NCBI RefSeq assembly: GCF_030687835.1
Contig: NZ_CP117449.1
Coordinates: 372,001 to 436,000 of the forward strand
DNA length: 64,000 nucleotides
From: Pseudomonas hefeiensis
GTDB taxonomy: Bacteria; Pseudomonadota; Gammaproteobacteria; Pseudomonadales; Pseudomonadaceae
Reading direction: 5' to 3'
Shown: positions 41,947 to 51,212 of the stretch, one piece after another
Numbering within the stretch: position 1 is the first letter of the stretch
Layout of the letters: each line of letters opens with the position of its first letter
Program-made: the position numbers and the translations under genes
The notes under the pieces: model-generated
The model's database searches: none
The model's input: only the letters and a program-made list of their open reading frames with translations
What the model was told of the DNA's origin: nothing

Positions 41947-44181
41947 TCAGTTGATTTTCGGCACGGTAAAGCTGAATTCGCTGCCCTTGCCTGGCTGGCT
42001 TTCGGCGTGCAGTTTACCGCCATGGGCCTGGACAATCCCCTTGGAAATATACAACCCCAGCCCGGTGCCGTTCGGGTTGCCTTCCTTGACTGTCCAGTAG
42101 CGATCAAACACGTGAGGTAGCTGCTCCGGCTCGATGCCTTCGCCGGTATCACGAACGCTGAACACGATCTCGTCACCCACCGACATCGCGCTGATGCCCA
42201 CGCTGCCTTGCTGGGGGGTGAACTTGATGGCATTTCCGATCAGGTTGGACAGCACCTGGAACAATCGTTCGGGGTCGGCATTGATCTTCAGGTTGGGTTC
42301 GGCGTGGAACGAAATATCGATGGCCTTGGCGGTTGCCAGCGGCGTCAGCAGCGAGCAGGCGTCTTCGAATATCTGGCTGACGTCCATCGGCTGGGGATTG
42401 ATCGTGTAGCGCCCGGCGTCGATGCGCGAAGTGTCCAGCAGGTCTTCGAGCAGTACGTTCATGCGGCTGGCGGCCTGTTGCATGGTGTCGATGGCCGAGG
42501 CAATTCGCTTGGAACTATGGGAGCCGTCGGAGCTGAAGGCCTTTTGCATCATGCCGCAGAGCATGGATATGACCGTCATCGGGTTGCGCAGGTCATGGGA
42601 CACCACCGCCACCAGTTCATCGCGGGCCTGCACGGCCTGGCGCTCCTTGTGCACTTGGCGGGCCAGGTCATTTTCCAGGGCCGAGCGGCGCAGGTCGTTG
42701 GCGGCAAACAGATCGCCGTGGGTCCATTTGGTGCTGATGCCGGCCATTTCGACTTTCCATATTTCGAAAGACGTCCGCGGTCGCAAGCGCAAACCTGTCT
42801 CGTTGCTTTCCAGGTCCAAGGGTTTTTGCGGGTCGCCGCTCCACTGAATGGTTTGTTTCACCTCCGGGCGGAACCACAGCACGCCATTTTCCACAGGCTT
42901 GGGCAAGTGGATCGCCAGTACACCACTGGCCACGTCCTGGTAAGCCTGGGCCGGAGCGAAAGCGCTGCTCAGGTTGTGGTGGGAGAAAACGGGCTGGCCG
43001 GTCTCCAGCATCCATTTATGCAGCTCGCGGATCTGCTCCGCTTCCGGGCACTGGCCATGGCGGTGCAGCTTGTTGTCCTCAAGGATCGCGACGCCGGTGG
43101 CGCCGGTCAGGTCCATCAGCCGTTGGGGTTCATGGGACAAGCCGTCAAAGACATTGTCGCTGGACTCGGCCATGGCCGTGGCGAGAACCTTGAGGTCCTC
43201 AAGCTTGGCGTCCCGTTGGCGGGTCAGCTCCAGTGCTTGCATGGCGCTGATCTGCAGCGACAGCACTTGGCCGATGGTCTGGCAGGCCATGCGCATTTCA
43301 TGGGGCACGAGCAGGGGTTGACGGTTGCCGCAACTGATCAGGCCCCACAGTCGGTCGCCTTCCATCAGGGAAATGCTCATGGACGACAGCACACCCATGT
43401 TTTTCATGTATTGGCGGTGGATCGGCGAGACACTGCGCAAGGTGGAAAAGCTCAGGTCCAGGGGTGTTTGAGTGTCGGGGCGCAACGGCGGGACCAGCGG
43501 TACCGGCGTGTAGTCAGCGTTGGGGATGATCCGCAGCCAGTTGGTGCGATACAGCTCCCGGGCCTGTTCAGGGATATCCGATGCCGGAAAAAAAAGGCCT
43601 TTGTAGAGTTCCATCGACGGCGCGCTGGCCTCGGCGATCACCTGGCCGTGGCCCTCTTCTTCGAAGCGATAGATCAACACCCGGTCGTAGCCGGTCATGG
43701 CCTGAATTTCCCGAACGCTGATTTCGTACAGAGCCTGAAGGCTTTTCGCGCCTTGCAGGCGTTGCAGCATGCGCCCCAGGTTGGCTTCGCCGCTGACACC
43801 TTCGGGACGGTAGTCGCTCAGGTGCTGTTCCAGTTCGACGATCAGGGCGCCTTGATGGCGGTGGACCAGGGCGTCAAAACGCAGCTGGTTCACGACAATC
43901 TCCACGGGCGCGTTATCGCCATCCGCATCGGCGCGACAGACCGTGAGGATGGCTTGGGCCTGCTGCTGCCCGAACAGTGCGTCCAGCGTCTGGCCGGGGA
44001 GATCGTGAGGATCGTGTCCCATCAATTGCAATACGTTGGCGCTGACCTGCCGGATGACGAAGTCAGGTTCGGACAGCATCAGTAGCACGCCATGAGGCTG
44101 GATGGCCCCAGGGAAGCGAATCGGCTCGTCTGCACAATTGGCCAGCAGTTCTTCGAAGGCTTCCTGGTTCTCCGGGGTCAT
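41947..44181 (-). CDS. bphP: Bacteriophytochrome histidine kinase BphP
   Basis: A 744-aa red/far-red light sensor kinase. N-terminal PAS domain carries the biliverdin-binding Cys16 (ANCADEPIRFPGAIQPHG). The GAF domain has YDRVLIYRFEEEGHGQVIAE and FPASDIPEQARELY. A PHY domain (about 320-500) is followed by a HisKA/HATPase module: H-box SHDLRNPMTV, NLIGNAIKFTP, DTGEGI, GTGLGLYI. Its start overlaps the bphO stop by 4 bp. No response regulator gene is adjacent, so the output partner is unknown. Confidence 0.96.
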   Translation of the reverse strand: MTPENQEAFEELLANCADEPIRFPGAIQPHGVLLMLSEPDFVIRQVSANVLQLMGHDPHDLPGQTLDALFGQQQAQAILTVCRADADGDNAPVEIVVNQLRFDALVHRHQGALIVELEQHLSDYRPEGVSGEANLGRMLQRLQGAKSLQALYEISVREIQAMTGYDRVLIYRFEEEGHGQVIAEASAPSMELYKGLFFPASDIPEQARELYRTNWLRIIPNADYTPVPLVPPLRPDTQTPLDLSFSTLRSVSPIHRQYMKNMGVLSSMSISLMEGDRLWGLISCGNRQPLLVPHEMRMACQTIGQVLSLQISAMQALELTRQRDAKLEDLKVLATAMAESSDNVFDGLSHEPQRLMDLTGATGVAILEDNKLHRHGQCPEAEQIRELHKWMLETGQPVFSHHNLSSAFAPAQAYQDVASGVLAIHLPKPVENGVLWFRPEVKQTIQWSGDPQKPLDLESNETGLRLRPRTSFEIWKVEMAGISTKWTHGDLFAANDLRRSALENDLARQVHKERQAVQARDELVAVVSHDLRNPMTVISMLCGMMQKAFSSDGSHSSKRIASAIDTMQQAASRMNVLLEDLLDTSRIDAGRYTINPQPMDVSQIFEDACSLLTPLATAKAIDISFHAEPNLKINADPERLFQVLSNLIGNAIKFTPQQGSVGISAMSVGDEIVFSVRDTGEGIEPEQLPHVFDRYWTVKEGNPNGTGLGLYISKGIVQAHGGKLHAESQPGKGSEFSFTVPKIN

Positions 44182-44783
44182 AACAATACCTTTTGGCTGT
44201 CCAGCCAGTGCTCAAAATGGGTAAACGTCGCTTTGGCGGCACGTGTGACTTCGAGCGTTTGGGCGTCGCCAAGGTTCCTGTCGCCCAGATATTGAAGGAA
44301 ATCCTTCCAGCGCCGGCCGGTGAGTTCGCCATACACATTGAGAAAGGCCGCGCCGCTGGAGGCGTCAAGACCAAGCTGCCCGGCCACCCTGCGTCGAAGG
44401 ATTTGACCGCCAAGAGTCGCGCCTTCCAGCACGTAGGAAACGCCGAGGGCGGCGGCTCGGGAGTCGATTCTTGGCAGTGCCTGGCAGGTGGGCAATGCCT
44501 CGATAGCGGTTTCATCCAGGCCCAGGGCTTTGAGGTCGGCTCGCAATACCGGGAGTTTGATGCGCAAGGATTGGTCCAGCCCGGTTGGAATCAGCGCCAG
44601 CACATGAAGCCGTTGCTCCAGCGGCTGATAAAAACCGTAGTAGGCCGCCATCAGGCGCTGGTACAGGTCGAGGTCCAGTTGTTCGGAGAAAAACGGCAAG
44701 CGTTTCTCCAGGGCGACGTGCAGCTCAGCGGTTTCGGTCCGCAATGCCTGAATCAGAGAAGGGGGAGGCGCGGCCGGTGACAT
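44178..44783 (-). CDS. bphO: Heme oxygenase BphO (biliverdin supply)
   Basis: A 201-aa heme oxygenase that opens heme to biliverdin, the BphP chromophore. The proximal histidine is His22 in AELHVALEKRLPF. Other family marks are YYGFYQPLEQRL and ALGVSYVLEGATLGGQIL with the distal-helix glycines. It is transcribed into bphP with a 4-bp overlap, the usual bphOP arrangement. Confidence 0.94.
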   Translation of the reverse strand: MSPAAPPPSLIQALRTETAELHVALEKRLPFFSEQLDLDLYQRLMAAYYGFYQPLEQRLHVLALIPTGLDQSLRIKLPVLRADLKALGLDETAIEALPTCQALPRIDSRAAALGVSYVLEGATLGGQILRRRVAGQLGLDASSGAAFLNVYGELTGRRWKDFLQYLGDRNLGDAQTLEVTRAAKATFTHFEHWLDSQKVLL

Positions 44784-44893
44784 GCGGGATAGAGCTCGTT
44801 GACTGGAGCGTTGCTGGAAAAAAGCGCATCAATCTTACACAGGTTTTTTACCTTCGAGCGGTCATCAGCTGTCGGCTTTCAATTCGCCCGTCG

Positions 44894-45526
44894 TCAGACC
44901 CGTTTGTGATGCTTAAGCCTTGCCCGCTCACGATCCAGCTCATTGCGCAGCTCTTCCTCCGTAGGGAGCACCAGCTTGTACTGGCTGGCGAACAATTGTT
45001 CGTTGCCTTGCAGTACGGAGTAACGCGCCACCGACTCATCCTTTTGGGCGCAGAGAATAATGCCAACGGTGGGTTTGTCATCGGGACTGCGCTTGAGGTC
45101 GTCGTAGAGACGCACATACATGTCCATCTGCCCAATGTCCTGATGGCTCAGCTCACCGCGCTTGAGGTCGATGATCACAAAGCACTTGAGCAGGTAATTG
45201 TAAAAGACCAGATCGAGATAGAAGTCTTTGCTTTCGGTGCTGATGCGTTGCTGACGGGCAATGAAGGCGAAACCCTTGCCCAGCTCAAGAAGGAAACCCG
45301 GCAGTTGGTCGATCAAGGCCTGCTCCAGTTCCGTTTCTGGAAGGGTGCCGGCATTGGGCAGCCCGAGGAGTTTCAGGACAGCCGGATCCCTGACGATGTC
45401 CCCGGTGCCGAGGCTCATCTCCCTGATATGGGTGATGGCCTCCTGGCGTGCCTGGCGAATCAGCTCGCCGAGTTGGTTGATCAAGGGGGCGAGCTGTGGG
45501 TCGTCTTGGGGCAGCAGTGGTGTCAT
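44894..45526 (-). CDS. DUF1016/YhcG-type PD-(D/E)XK nuclease-domain protein, internally shortened
   Basis: 210 aa from the ATG at 45526; no strong SD. Residues about 45-205 form the C-terminal nuclease domain: VRDPAVLKLLGLP, LELGKGFAFIARQQR, D105 in FYLDLVFYN, and IIDLKRG (D120, K122) as the (D/E)xK pair. Residues 11-36 look like the first helix of the DUF1016 N-terminal domain. The roughly 100 residues that normally lie between are missing, so the gene appears to have an in-frame internal deletion. Full-length relatives occur near restriction systems; none is here. Confidence 0.7.
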   Translation of the reverse strand: MTPLLPQDDPQLAPLINQLGELIRQARQEAITHIREMSLGTGDIVRDPAVLKLLGLPNAGTLPETELEQALIDQLPGFLLELGKGFAFIARQQRISTESKDFYLDLVFYNYLLKCFVIIDLKRGELSHQDIGQMDMYVRLYDDLKRSPDDKPTVGIILCAQKDESVARYSVLQGNEQLFASQYKLVLPTEEELRNELDRERARLKHHKRV

Positions 45527-45746
45527 CGCAGTGTCCAGCCATTGAGAGGGGCGGACCGCAAGGATGCTCCAGGCGACGTTTCGATGATGCCGGACGGGGC
45601 TGATTGTTTGGGAGGAAAAATAGCGGATTGACGCAGGACGGGTATGACGCCGCCCCATGTTGGTTGACCTTGGCTTGTAGGAACTATTCCCGCAGCCTGT
45701 CAGCCACCGCGAACCCCTTCGGCACAAAGCGCTTGGCGGGCGAGAG

Positions 45747-46154
45747 TCAGACCTTACCTTGCGCCAGAGCCTGGGATGCGGCCACATAATCAGCCTGGAA
45801 TTGCTTGCTCTCGACCCAGTCCAGCGCAGTCTGCTCGTCGACACCCGTGGTCAGGCGGCGATATTCGATCAGGGCCGTAATGATGAAGTCAGTGGCTTCT
45901 TCCTCACCTTCCTGCTCCAGCACCAACTCCAGCAGTGGATGCCCCAGGAAGACCGTGCACATGGCCTGCTGGCTGATCTTTTCGGCTGCGCCCATGAGTC
46001 GGAACATGTCCGACAGGTCCACGGTTTCCAGATCGATGCGCTCATCGTTCGGGTCCAGGAAATCGTTCGGTGCAGCAGCACGCTGGATGCGGTTCTTCTT
46101 GGCTTTCGCCTTGGCGCGCTGGCTGCGCTTCTGCTGTTTGTTCGCCGATGACAT
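45747..46154 (-). CDS. Hypothetical protein with basic NKQQKR N-terminus (paralogue 2)
   Basis: 135 aa from the ATG at 46154. The first 25 residues (SSANKQQKRSQRAKAKAKK) closely match those of the protein at 41459-41905. The body is acidic and helical (LDPNDERIDLETVDLSDMF, LEQEGEEEATDFIITALIEY), and both proteins share a spaced pattern, ALIEYRRLTTGVDEQTALDW versus MLVDYRMWADDMDRETAQRW. Function unknown. Confidence 0.75.
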   Translation of the reverse strand: MSSANKQQKRSQRAKAKAKKNRIQRAAAPNDFLDPNDERIDLETVDLSDMFRLMGAAEKISQQAMCTVFLGHPLLELVLEQEGEEEATDFIITALIEYRRLTTGVDEQTALDWVESKQFQADYVAASQALAQGKV

Positions 46155-46215
46155 GGTCGAATTCCTGATGGATAAGGCCATCTATCCTACAGCGTCAGTG
46201 CGGACGCTTCGAATC

Positions 46216-46545
46216 TCAATCCACTACGAAGAGCGTAGCCCCCGATGAAGTGGAGGATCGATGGGGCTCGGCCTGGTCGGCGACCTGATAGCTCATGCCG
46301 GGCTTGAGCGAAAATTGCCGACCGTCTTCGAGTTCAGTATTGAGCTCGCCCTTGAGGCAAAACAGGATGTGACCCTTGGTGCACCAATGGTCGGCCAGAT
46401 ACCCGGCTGTGTATTCCACCATCCGTACCCGAATATTCCCGAATTGCCGCGTGCGCCAATAGGCGGTTCCGGTGACGCCTTTGTGCTCGGTAGGTTCGAT
46501 GGTTGACCAATCGGTAGTGCCGAAGGGGATGCCGGTGATATCCAT
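46216..46545 (-). CDS. Single-domain cupin (DHCW-motif type)
   Basis: A 109-aa beta-barrel protein with a metal-site-like stretch ADHWCTKGHILFCLKGELN and the second cupin motif LKPGMSYQVADQAEPHRSS. The start at 46545 is chosen because MDITGIPFGTTDWSTI is the usual family opening. Likely a metal-dependent small-molecule binder or enzyme; substrate unknown. Confidence 0.8.
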   Translation of the reverse strand: MDITGIPFGTTDWSTIEPTEHKGVTGTAYWRTRQFGNIRVRMVEYTAGYLADHWCTKGHILFCLKGELNTELEDGRQFSLKPGMSYQVADQAEPHRSSTSSGATLFVVD

Positions 46546-46620
46546 GTCGACTCGCTTGCTAGAGGGGAGCGGACGAATGTAGCTGAGTCGACAATGCACA
46601 GGAAGAAAACCCCGGGCAAT

Positions 46621-46653
46621 AAAAAACCCCGATCAATTTCTTGATCGGGGTTT
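46621..46653. terminator. Bidirectional terminator after tRNA-Phe
   Basis: AAAACCCCGATCAA-tttc-TTGATCGGGGTTTT, a 14-bp perfect stem with A and T runs on both sides, 8 bp from the tRNA-Phe 3' end. Confidence 0.9.
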
Positions 46654-46660
46654 TCGGTAT

Positions 46661-46736
46661 TTGGTGCCCAGAGACGGAATCGAACCGCCGACACGGGGAT
46701 TTTCAATCCCCTGCTCTACCGACTGAGCTATCTGGG
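46661..46736 (-). tRNA. tRNA-Phe (anticodon GAA)
   Basis: 76 nt on the minus strand: acceptor GCCCAGA/TCTGGGC, D-loop AGTCGGT, anticodon loop TTGAAAA, T-loop TTCGATT and encoded CCA. Confidence 0.97.
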
Positions 46737-46839
46737 CAACGGGGCGCATTAAACGGGTTTTTCAGGGGGTCGTCAAGCACGTTCTCAAAAAATATTTAAC
46801 TATTACCGTCGCTTACGATCCGCCCCGGTTCTGGATGGC

Positions 46840-47112
46840 CTATTCGGACGGCGGCACATAGCCTTCGGCCTTGGCGTATTCTTCGCCGGAAAAGAACTTG
46901 TCCATTTCGCCTTGAAGGTATTTGCGGTCTTCGGCGTTCATCATGTTCAGGCGTTTTTCGTTGATCAGCAGGGTCTGGTGTTTTTGCCAGTCGGCCCAGG
47001 CCTTGGCCGAGACATTGTCGTAGATGTCCTGGCCTTTGATGCCCGGAAACGGCGCGCGCTCCAGGCCTTCGAGTTGTTCTTTGTACTTGCGGCACATGAT
47101 GGTGCGGGTCAT
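46840..47112 (-). CDS. yggX: Fe(II)-trafficking / oxidative-damage protection protein YggX
   Basis: A 90-aa cytoplasmic protein that protects Fe-S clusters and limits labile iron in enteric bacteria. Landmarks: [20 protein letters not shown] with the conserved Cys7, and [18 protein letters not shown]. Length is standard. The ATG overlaps the mutY stop by 4 bp, the common mutY-yggX pairing. Confidence 0.96.
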   Translation of the reverse strand: MTRTIMCRKYKEQLEGLERAPFPGIKGQDIYDNVSAKAWADWQKHQTLLINEKRLNMMNAEDRKYLQGEMDKFFSGEEYAKAEGYVPPSE

Positions 47113-48176
47113 TGCAACTCTCCTGCGTTCAATACGGCGGCCGCGCGTTCGAGCAAGGTTTTGACCGGGGCGGCAAGGCCCAGGCGCGGCGGGGTGGCGA
47201 GGTTATACCAGAGCCAGTCGGCCTCGGCCACGTGATGGCCGGTTTCCCGGACCCGGACCAGCCAGGGTTCGATTGCCAACTGGAAGTGGCTGAAAGTGTG
47301 TACCAGATTCGGCATCTGCTGGTGGTTGCCCAGCTCCAGCGAGTGTTGCAGGGCCAGGTGTTGCAGGTCGTCGAGATCGTCGAGTTCCGGCAGACTCCAT
47401 AAGCCGCCCCACAGGCCCGTGGAGGGGCGACGGTAAAGCAGAATCGCACCTTCGCGGTTGGCCAGCATCGGCATCAGGGTGCGTTTTTTGGGTACTTCCT
47501 TGCGTGGCTTGGGAATCGGGTAGCGGGTCTCCAGGCCAAGCATGTGGGCTTCGCAGCCTTTTTTAAGCGGGCAGAGCAGGCAACTGGGTTTGCTGCGGGT
47601 ACAGAGCGTGGCGCCCAGGTCCATCATTGCCTGGGTGTAAGCGTTGACCCGGTCTTGAGGCGTGAAACGCTCAGCGGTCGCCCACAGTTGCTTCGCGACC
47701 TTCGGTTCGCCCGGGTAACCTTCCTGGGCGGTGAAGCGCGCCAGCACCCGCTTGACGTTGCCATCGAGGATCGGTGCTCGCAGGCCCATGCTGATGCTGG
47801 CGATCGCGCCGGCTGTGGACAGTCCGATACCCGGTAACTCGGTGAGTTTTTCCACGTCGCGGGGGAATTCACCACCATATTGGTCGACAACGATCTTTGC
47901 GGTCTTCTGCAGATTACGGGCGCGGGTGTAGTAGCCCAGGCCGGTCCACAGGTGCAGCACTTCGTCCTCCGGTGCGGCGGCCAAGGCTTGCACGGTGGGC
48001 AGCGAGGCCATGAACCGGTCGAAATAATTGAGCACGGTGCTGACCTGGGTCTGCTGCAACATGATCTCCGAGACCCACACCCGATACGCAGTGATGTCTT
48101 GCTGCCAGGGCAGGTCATGGCGTCCGTGGCGGTCGAACCAGTCCAGTACGGCGCTGGAAAACTGCTCGGCTGTCAT
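47109..48176 (-). CDS. mutY: Adenine DNA glycosylase MutY
   Basis: It removes adenine mispaired with 8-oxoguanine. 355 aa: [20 protein letters not shown], helix-hairpin-helix [16 protein letters not shown], catalytic-Asp region [12 protein letters not shown], the 4Fe-4S cysteines in [17 protein letters not shown], and a C-terminal NUDIX-like 8-oxoG-recognition domain from about 230. It overlaps asmA and yggX by 4 bp each. Confidence 0.96.
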   Translation of the reverse strand: MTAEQFSSAVLDWFDRHGRHDLPWQQDITAYRVWVSEIMLQQTQVSTVLNYFDRFMASLPTVQALAAAPEDEVLHLWTGLGYYTRARNLQKTAKIVVDQYGGEFPRDVEKLTELPGIGLSTAGAIASISMGLRAPILDGNVKRVLARFTAQEGYPGEPKVAKQLWATAERFTPQDRVNAYTQAMMDLGATLCTRSKPSCLLCPLKKGCEAHMLGLETRYPIPKPRKEVPKKRTLMPMLANREGAILLYRRPSTGLWGGLWSLPELDDLDDLQHLALQHSLELGNHQQMPNLVHTFSHFQLAIEPWLVRVRETGHHVAEADWLWYNLATPPRLGLAAPVKTLLERAAAVLNAGELQ

Positions 48177-50410
48177 CGCTTGAACAACCCCTTGAGCGCG
48201 TCCTTCAGTTCGGGGCTGACCTTGTCGCCGAGCTTCTCGTCGATCTTCTCATTGAGCTTGTCGCCGAGGCGGTCGCCGGCCAGCTTCGCGGCGACTTTGC
48301 CCAGGCCTTCGTTGTCCAGGCGGCAGGCCTTCGCGCCCAGCTCCAGCGGACCGCGGCAGCGCAACGGCCATTCGACATCGACGTAACGTTCGTTGACCTG
48401 GCAAGCCGGGTCGGGCATGTCGCTCTTGTCGCCTTCGATGATGATGCCGACGCGGTAATCCATGCCCAGCACGCGCAGGTCGATATCGCCGTTGCCGTTG
48501 ACGGTCATGCCCGGGATGCGGACTTTCAGGTCCGGGTTGCTGGCCACGCCGCTGCGAAAGGTCAGATTGCCATTGAGTTGCTGGAACGGCGTGTCCTTGC
48601 CTCGGGGTTCGCCACTGAGGGTTTTACGATTGAGGGTGGCGATGCCTCTGCACAATTGCTGCTCGAGGTTGGCGTTGAGCAGGACACCGTCGTTGATGAC
48701 GAAGCCGGCAGTGCCGTTGAGGCTGTCGATCAGGGCTTTCTGGCTGTTGCCGCTGGCGGTTATGGCGCTGTTGAGCGTCACCAGACCTTTGACCGGCGGA
48801 TTCTTGCCCTGGCTTTCGATGATTTTCTCGGCCGGCACGCGGTTGATGCGGGTTTGCAGGCTCAACTGCGGCATGGGCTGGCGCACGTCCAGCGTGCCTT
48901 TGACTTCGAAGTTGCCGTTGTACAGATCGCCCCGCAGGTTTTCCAGGGTCAGCAGGCCGCCCTGACCGGTGGCCTTGAGGGCGGCATTCTGGATTGGCAG
49001 CTTGTCGAGGGTCAGCTGGCCGAAGGTCAGGTCGGCGTCCAGGTCCAGTTTGCCCAGGCGTTCCACCGGAAACAGCCGGTCGTTGCTCCAGGCGCCCTGG
49101 GTCGGCGCGCTCGGCAACGGTTGTGCTGCCGGCCCCCGCCATGGCGCTGGCTTCGGTGTTGCTGACTTCCGCCTCACGGGCCGCCTTGGTGCTGTCGGCC
49201 TCGACGGATTTTGCCGGCAGGTAGCGGTCAACGTTGAAGGTGTCGGCCTTGAGCTGCGCCCGCAGTGACTGTTTGGCAAAGTCTTCCACGGCGATACGGC
49301 CGCTGAAGGTGCTGTCGTCGATTTTCAGATTGATGCTATTGAATTCGGCGCTGGTCGGCGTGGCCGCAATGCGGGTGACCAGTTCGACTTTGCTCAAGCT
49401 GCCTTCGGCCATGGCCGGCAGTTTCTGACCGATGCTGTCGACAAATTTCGCCAGGTCGAATTGGGCGATCGACATGCCGCCGCTCAATGCGGGGTTTTGT
49501 CCAGATCATTGACCTTCAGTTCGCCCAAGGCACGCAGTTGATTGATAGAAAGCTTGATACCAGTCCATTCGGCGACGTTCGCCGCTTTATCAAGGAGTAA
49601 CTGCCCGTGTGCCGCGAAGGTCAGGGTCTTGCCTTGCAAAGGGTCGCCCGTGGCTTCGCCGGACAGCTTCAGGTCTTCAAACTTGTAGCGCTGCAAGGCG
49701 CGCTCAAAGCGCAGCTCACCCGTGACTTCGGTACGTACGCGCACAGCTGGCTGGTTGCTGGCCAGGAATGCGGTCAGCGTAACCGGGATGTTGGTGGAGT
49801 CATGGACCGGGCCGGTGCTCAGTTGGATGCTTTCGGCGGTGAACTGCTTGCCGGTCTGCTCGTCGGTGTACTCGACCCGCGCGTTGTTCACGGTCAGGCT
49901 GTCGATGTCCAGACGGGTTGGCTGGGCCGGTTTCTGCGCCGGGGTGCTGTCCCCAGGGGCAGGCTGTTCGGCCGGTGCCGGGGTGTTCGCCGTCGTTGTA
50001 GAGGCGGGTGCCTTGCCGATGTCTTCCCAGTTGCCGTGGCCGTTCTTGTCACGGTTGAGTCGCAGGTTCAGGCCTTCGACCCGCACGTCGCTCATTTGCA
50101 CTTCCCGGCGCAGCAGCGGAATCACGCGCACGGAAAGGCCGAGCATCTGCAGATCGGCGAACGGTTGTGTCGGGTTTGCCAGGGTAGCGACACTGGCTTC
50201 GTGCAATTCCAGACCCAGCCACGGGAAAAGGCTCCAGCCGATGTCGCCATTGAGGGTCAGCTCAATATGGGCCTTGTCGCGGGCTATCTGGCGGATCTCT
50301 TCTTTATAGTCGTTGGGATCGAAGAGGTGGGTCAGGGCAAAGCCCAAGGCCACAATGACCAGCAACAGCCCGAGAAGTACCAGACCCAGGATTTTGCCGA
50401 ACGCTTTCAT
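48173..50410 (-). pseudogene. asmA: AsmA-family protein gene with two compensating frameshifts
   Basis: AsmA proteins are anchored in the inner membrane and help lipid or outer-membrane homeostasis. From the ATG at 50410 the frame reads the N-terminal membrane anchor (KAFGKILGLVLLGLLLVIVA) and AsmA domain, then stops at 49484 (TGA). Homologous sequence continues at once in a second frame (LSGGMSIAQFDLAKFVDSI) and returns to the first phase in a third segment (QGAWSNDRLFPVERLGKLD) after about 49137. A missing T near 49485 (CATTGAGC for CATTTGAGC) and an extra base in the C5/G5 run at 49133-49137 explain both. The full span is exactly 746 codons. Either sequence error or a recent pseudogene. 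Confidence 0.85.
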
Positions 50411-50551
50411 GGGCGAGTCCTTGTAGGTTGAGTTCAAAATTTAGCCTGGGAGTATAACGCCCTGACCTGATGGCGCGTTGAGTGATCGTTCTTTCTGACA
50501 GGCCTGTGGAACATAGAGCATATGGCGAGGGCTGCGCTTGGCCTCCCGGAT

Positions 50552-50951
50552 CTAGGTTTGCTCCAGCGCCAGTTGCAATTTGGTCGCCAGGGCCTGGGCT
50601 GCCAGATGGCCGGATGGGGCCAAGAGTTTCAGTTCAGCGCCGTGTTGCGTGGCCATTCTCCGCGCTTCGCTGACCAAACGTTCCGCCACCCCACGGCGAC
50701 GGGTGACGTTTCGCACACACATTTGGGACAAGTGCCAGACGCTCTGGTGCCGTTGCAGCCGCGCGGCGCGCGAGCAACCGATCATTGAAGCGGGCTGCGA
50801 TCAACGCGCCGTCTTCCAGGCATTGCTCTATCAATTGTGTGCCGTCAGTGAACGGCTCGAACAGCCAGGCCGGGGCATCCTGGTAGATTTTGTGCAGGTC
50901 CTGCCGGTCCCGACAGGTGGGTTCATTCAGCTGCTCAACAACGATGGGCAT
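50552..50951 (-). pseudogene. PanM/PanZ-like GNAT protein gene with one frameshift
   Basis: The first frame (50951 to about 50765) reads DRQDLHKIYQDAPAW and ALIAARFNDRLLA, typical of the PanD-maturation factor PanM/PanZ and related GNAT proteins. The second frame (about 50775 to 50552) continues with LQRHQSVWHLSQMCVRNVTRRRGVAERLVSEA split across the acetyl-CoA loop. One extra base in the GCGCGC tract at about 50761-50772 accounts for the break. The gene is about 133 codons when restored. Damage could be a sequencing error. Confidence 0.7.
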
Positions 50952-51212
50952 ATAAATTCCTGAAAAATAAACGATTCACACCCTACAGAAACCGTGCAAC
51001 GGCGCGATAAGACAGAAGATGTAAAAAAGGTGATAGCACTTTGGCTTTTCTGTCATAAGCAAATGGTAACCTTTACCTGTTCGCCCGTCCTTCTGCGACT
51101 CAATGTCGCACCAAAATGAAGCTTCACCAGAAAATACAGTCGTGCTTTGCGTGCAATAAGACTGAAGGTGATGCATGGCTGGCGAGCCATACCAATAACT
51201 GGGGGATACACA
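50952..51212. other. Intergenic region before the OFA transporter gene
   Basis: 261 bp, divergent. It should hold promoters for both flanking genes; no clear consensus or operator was seen. The SD before 51213 is GGGGGA. Confidence 0.4.
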
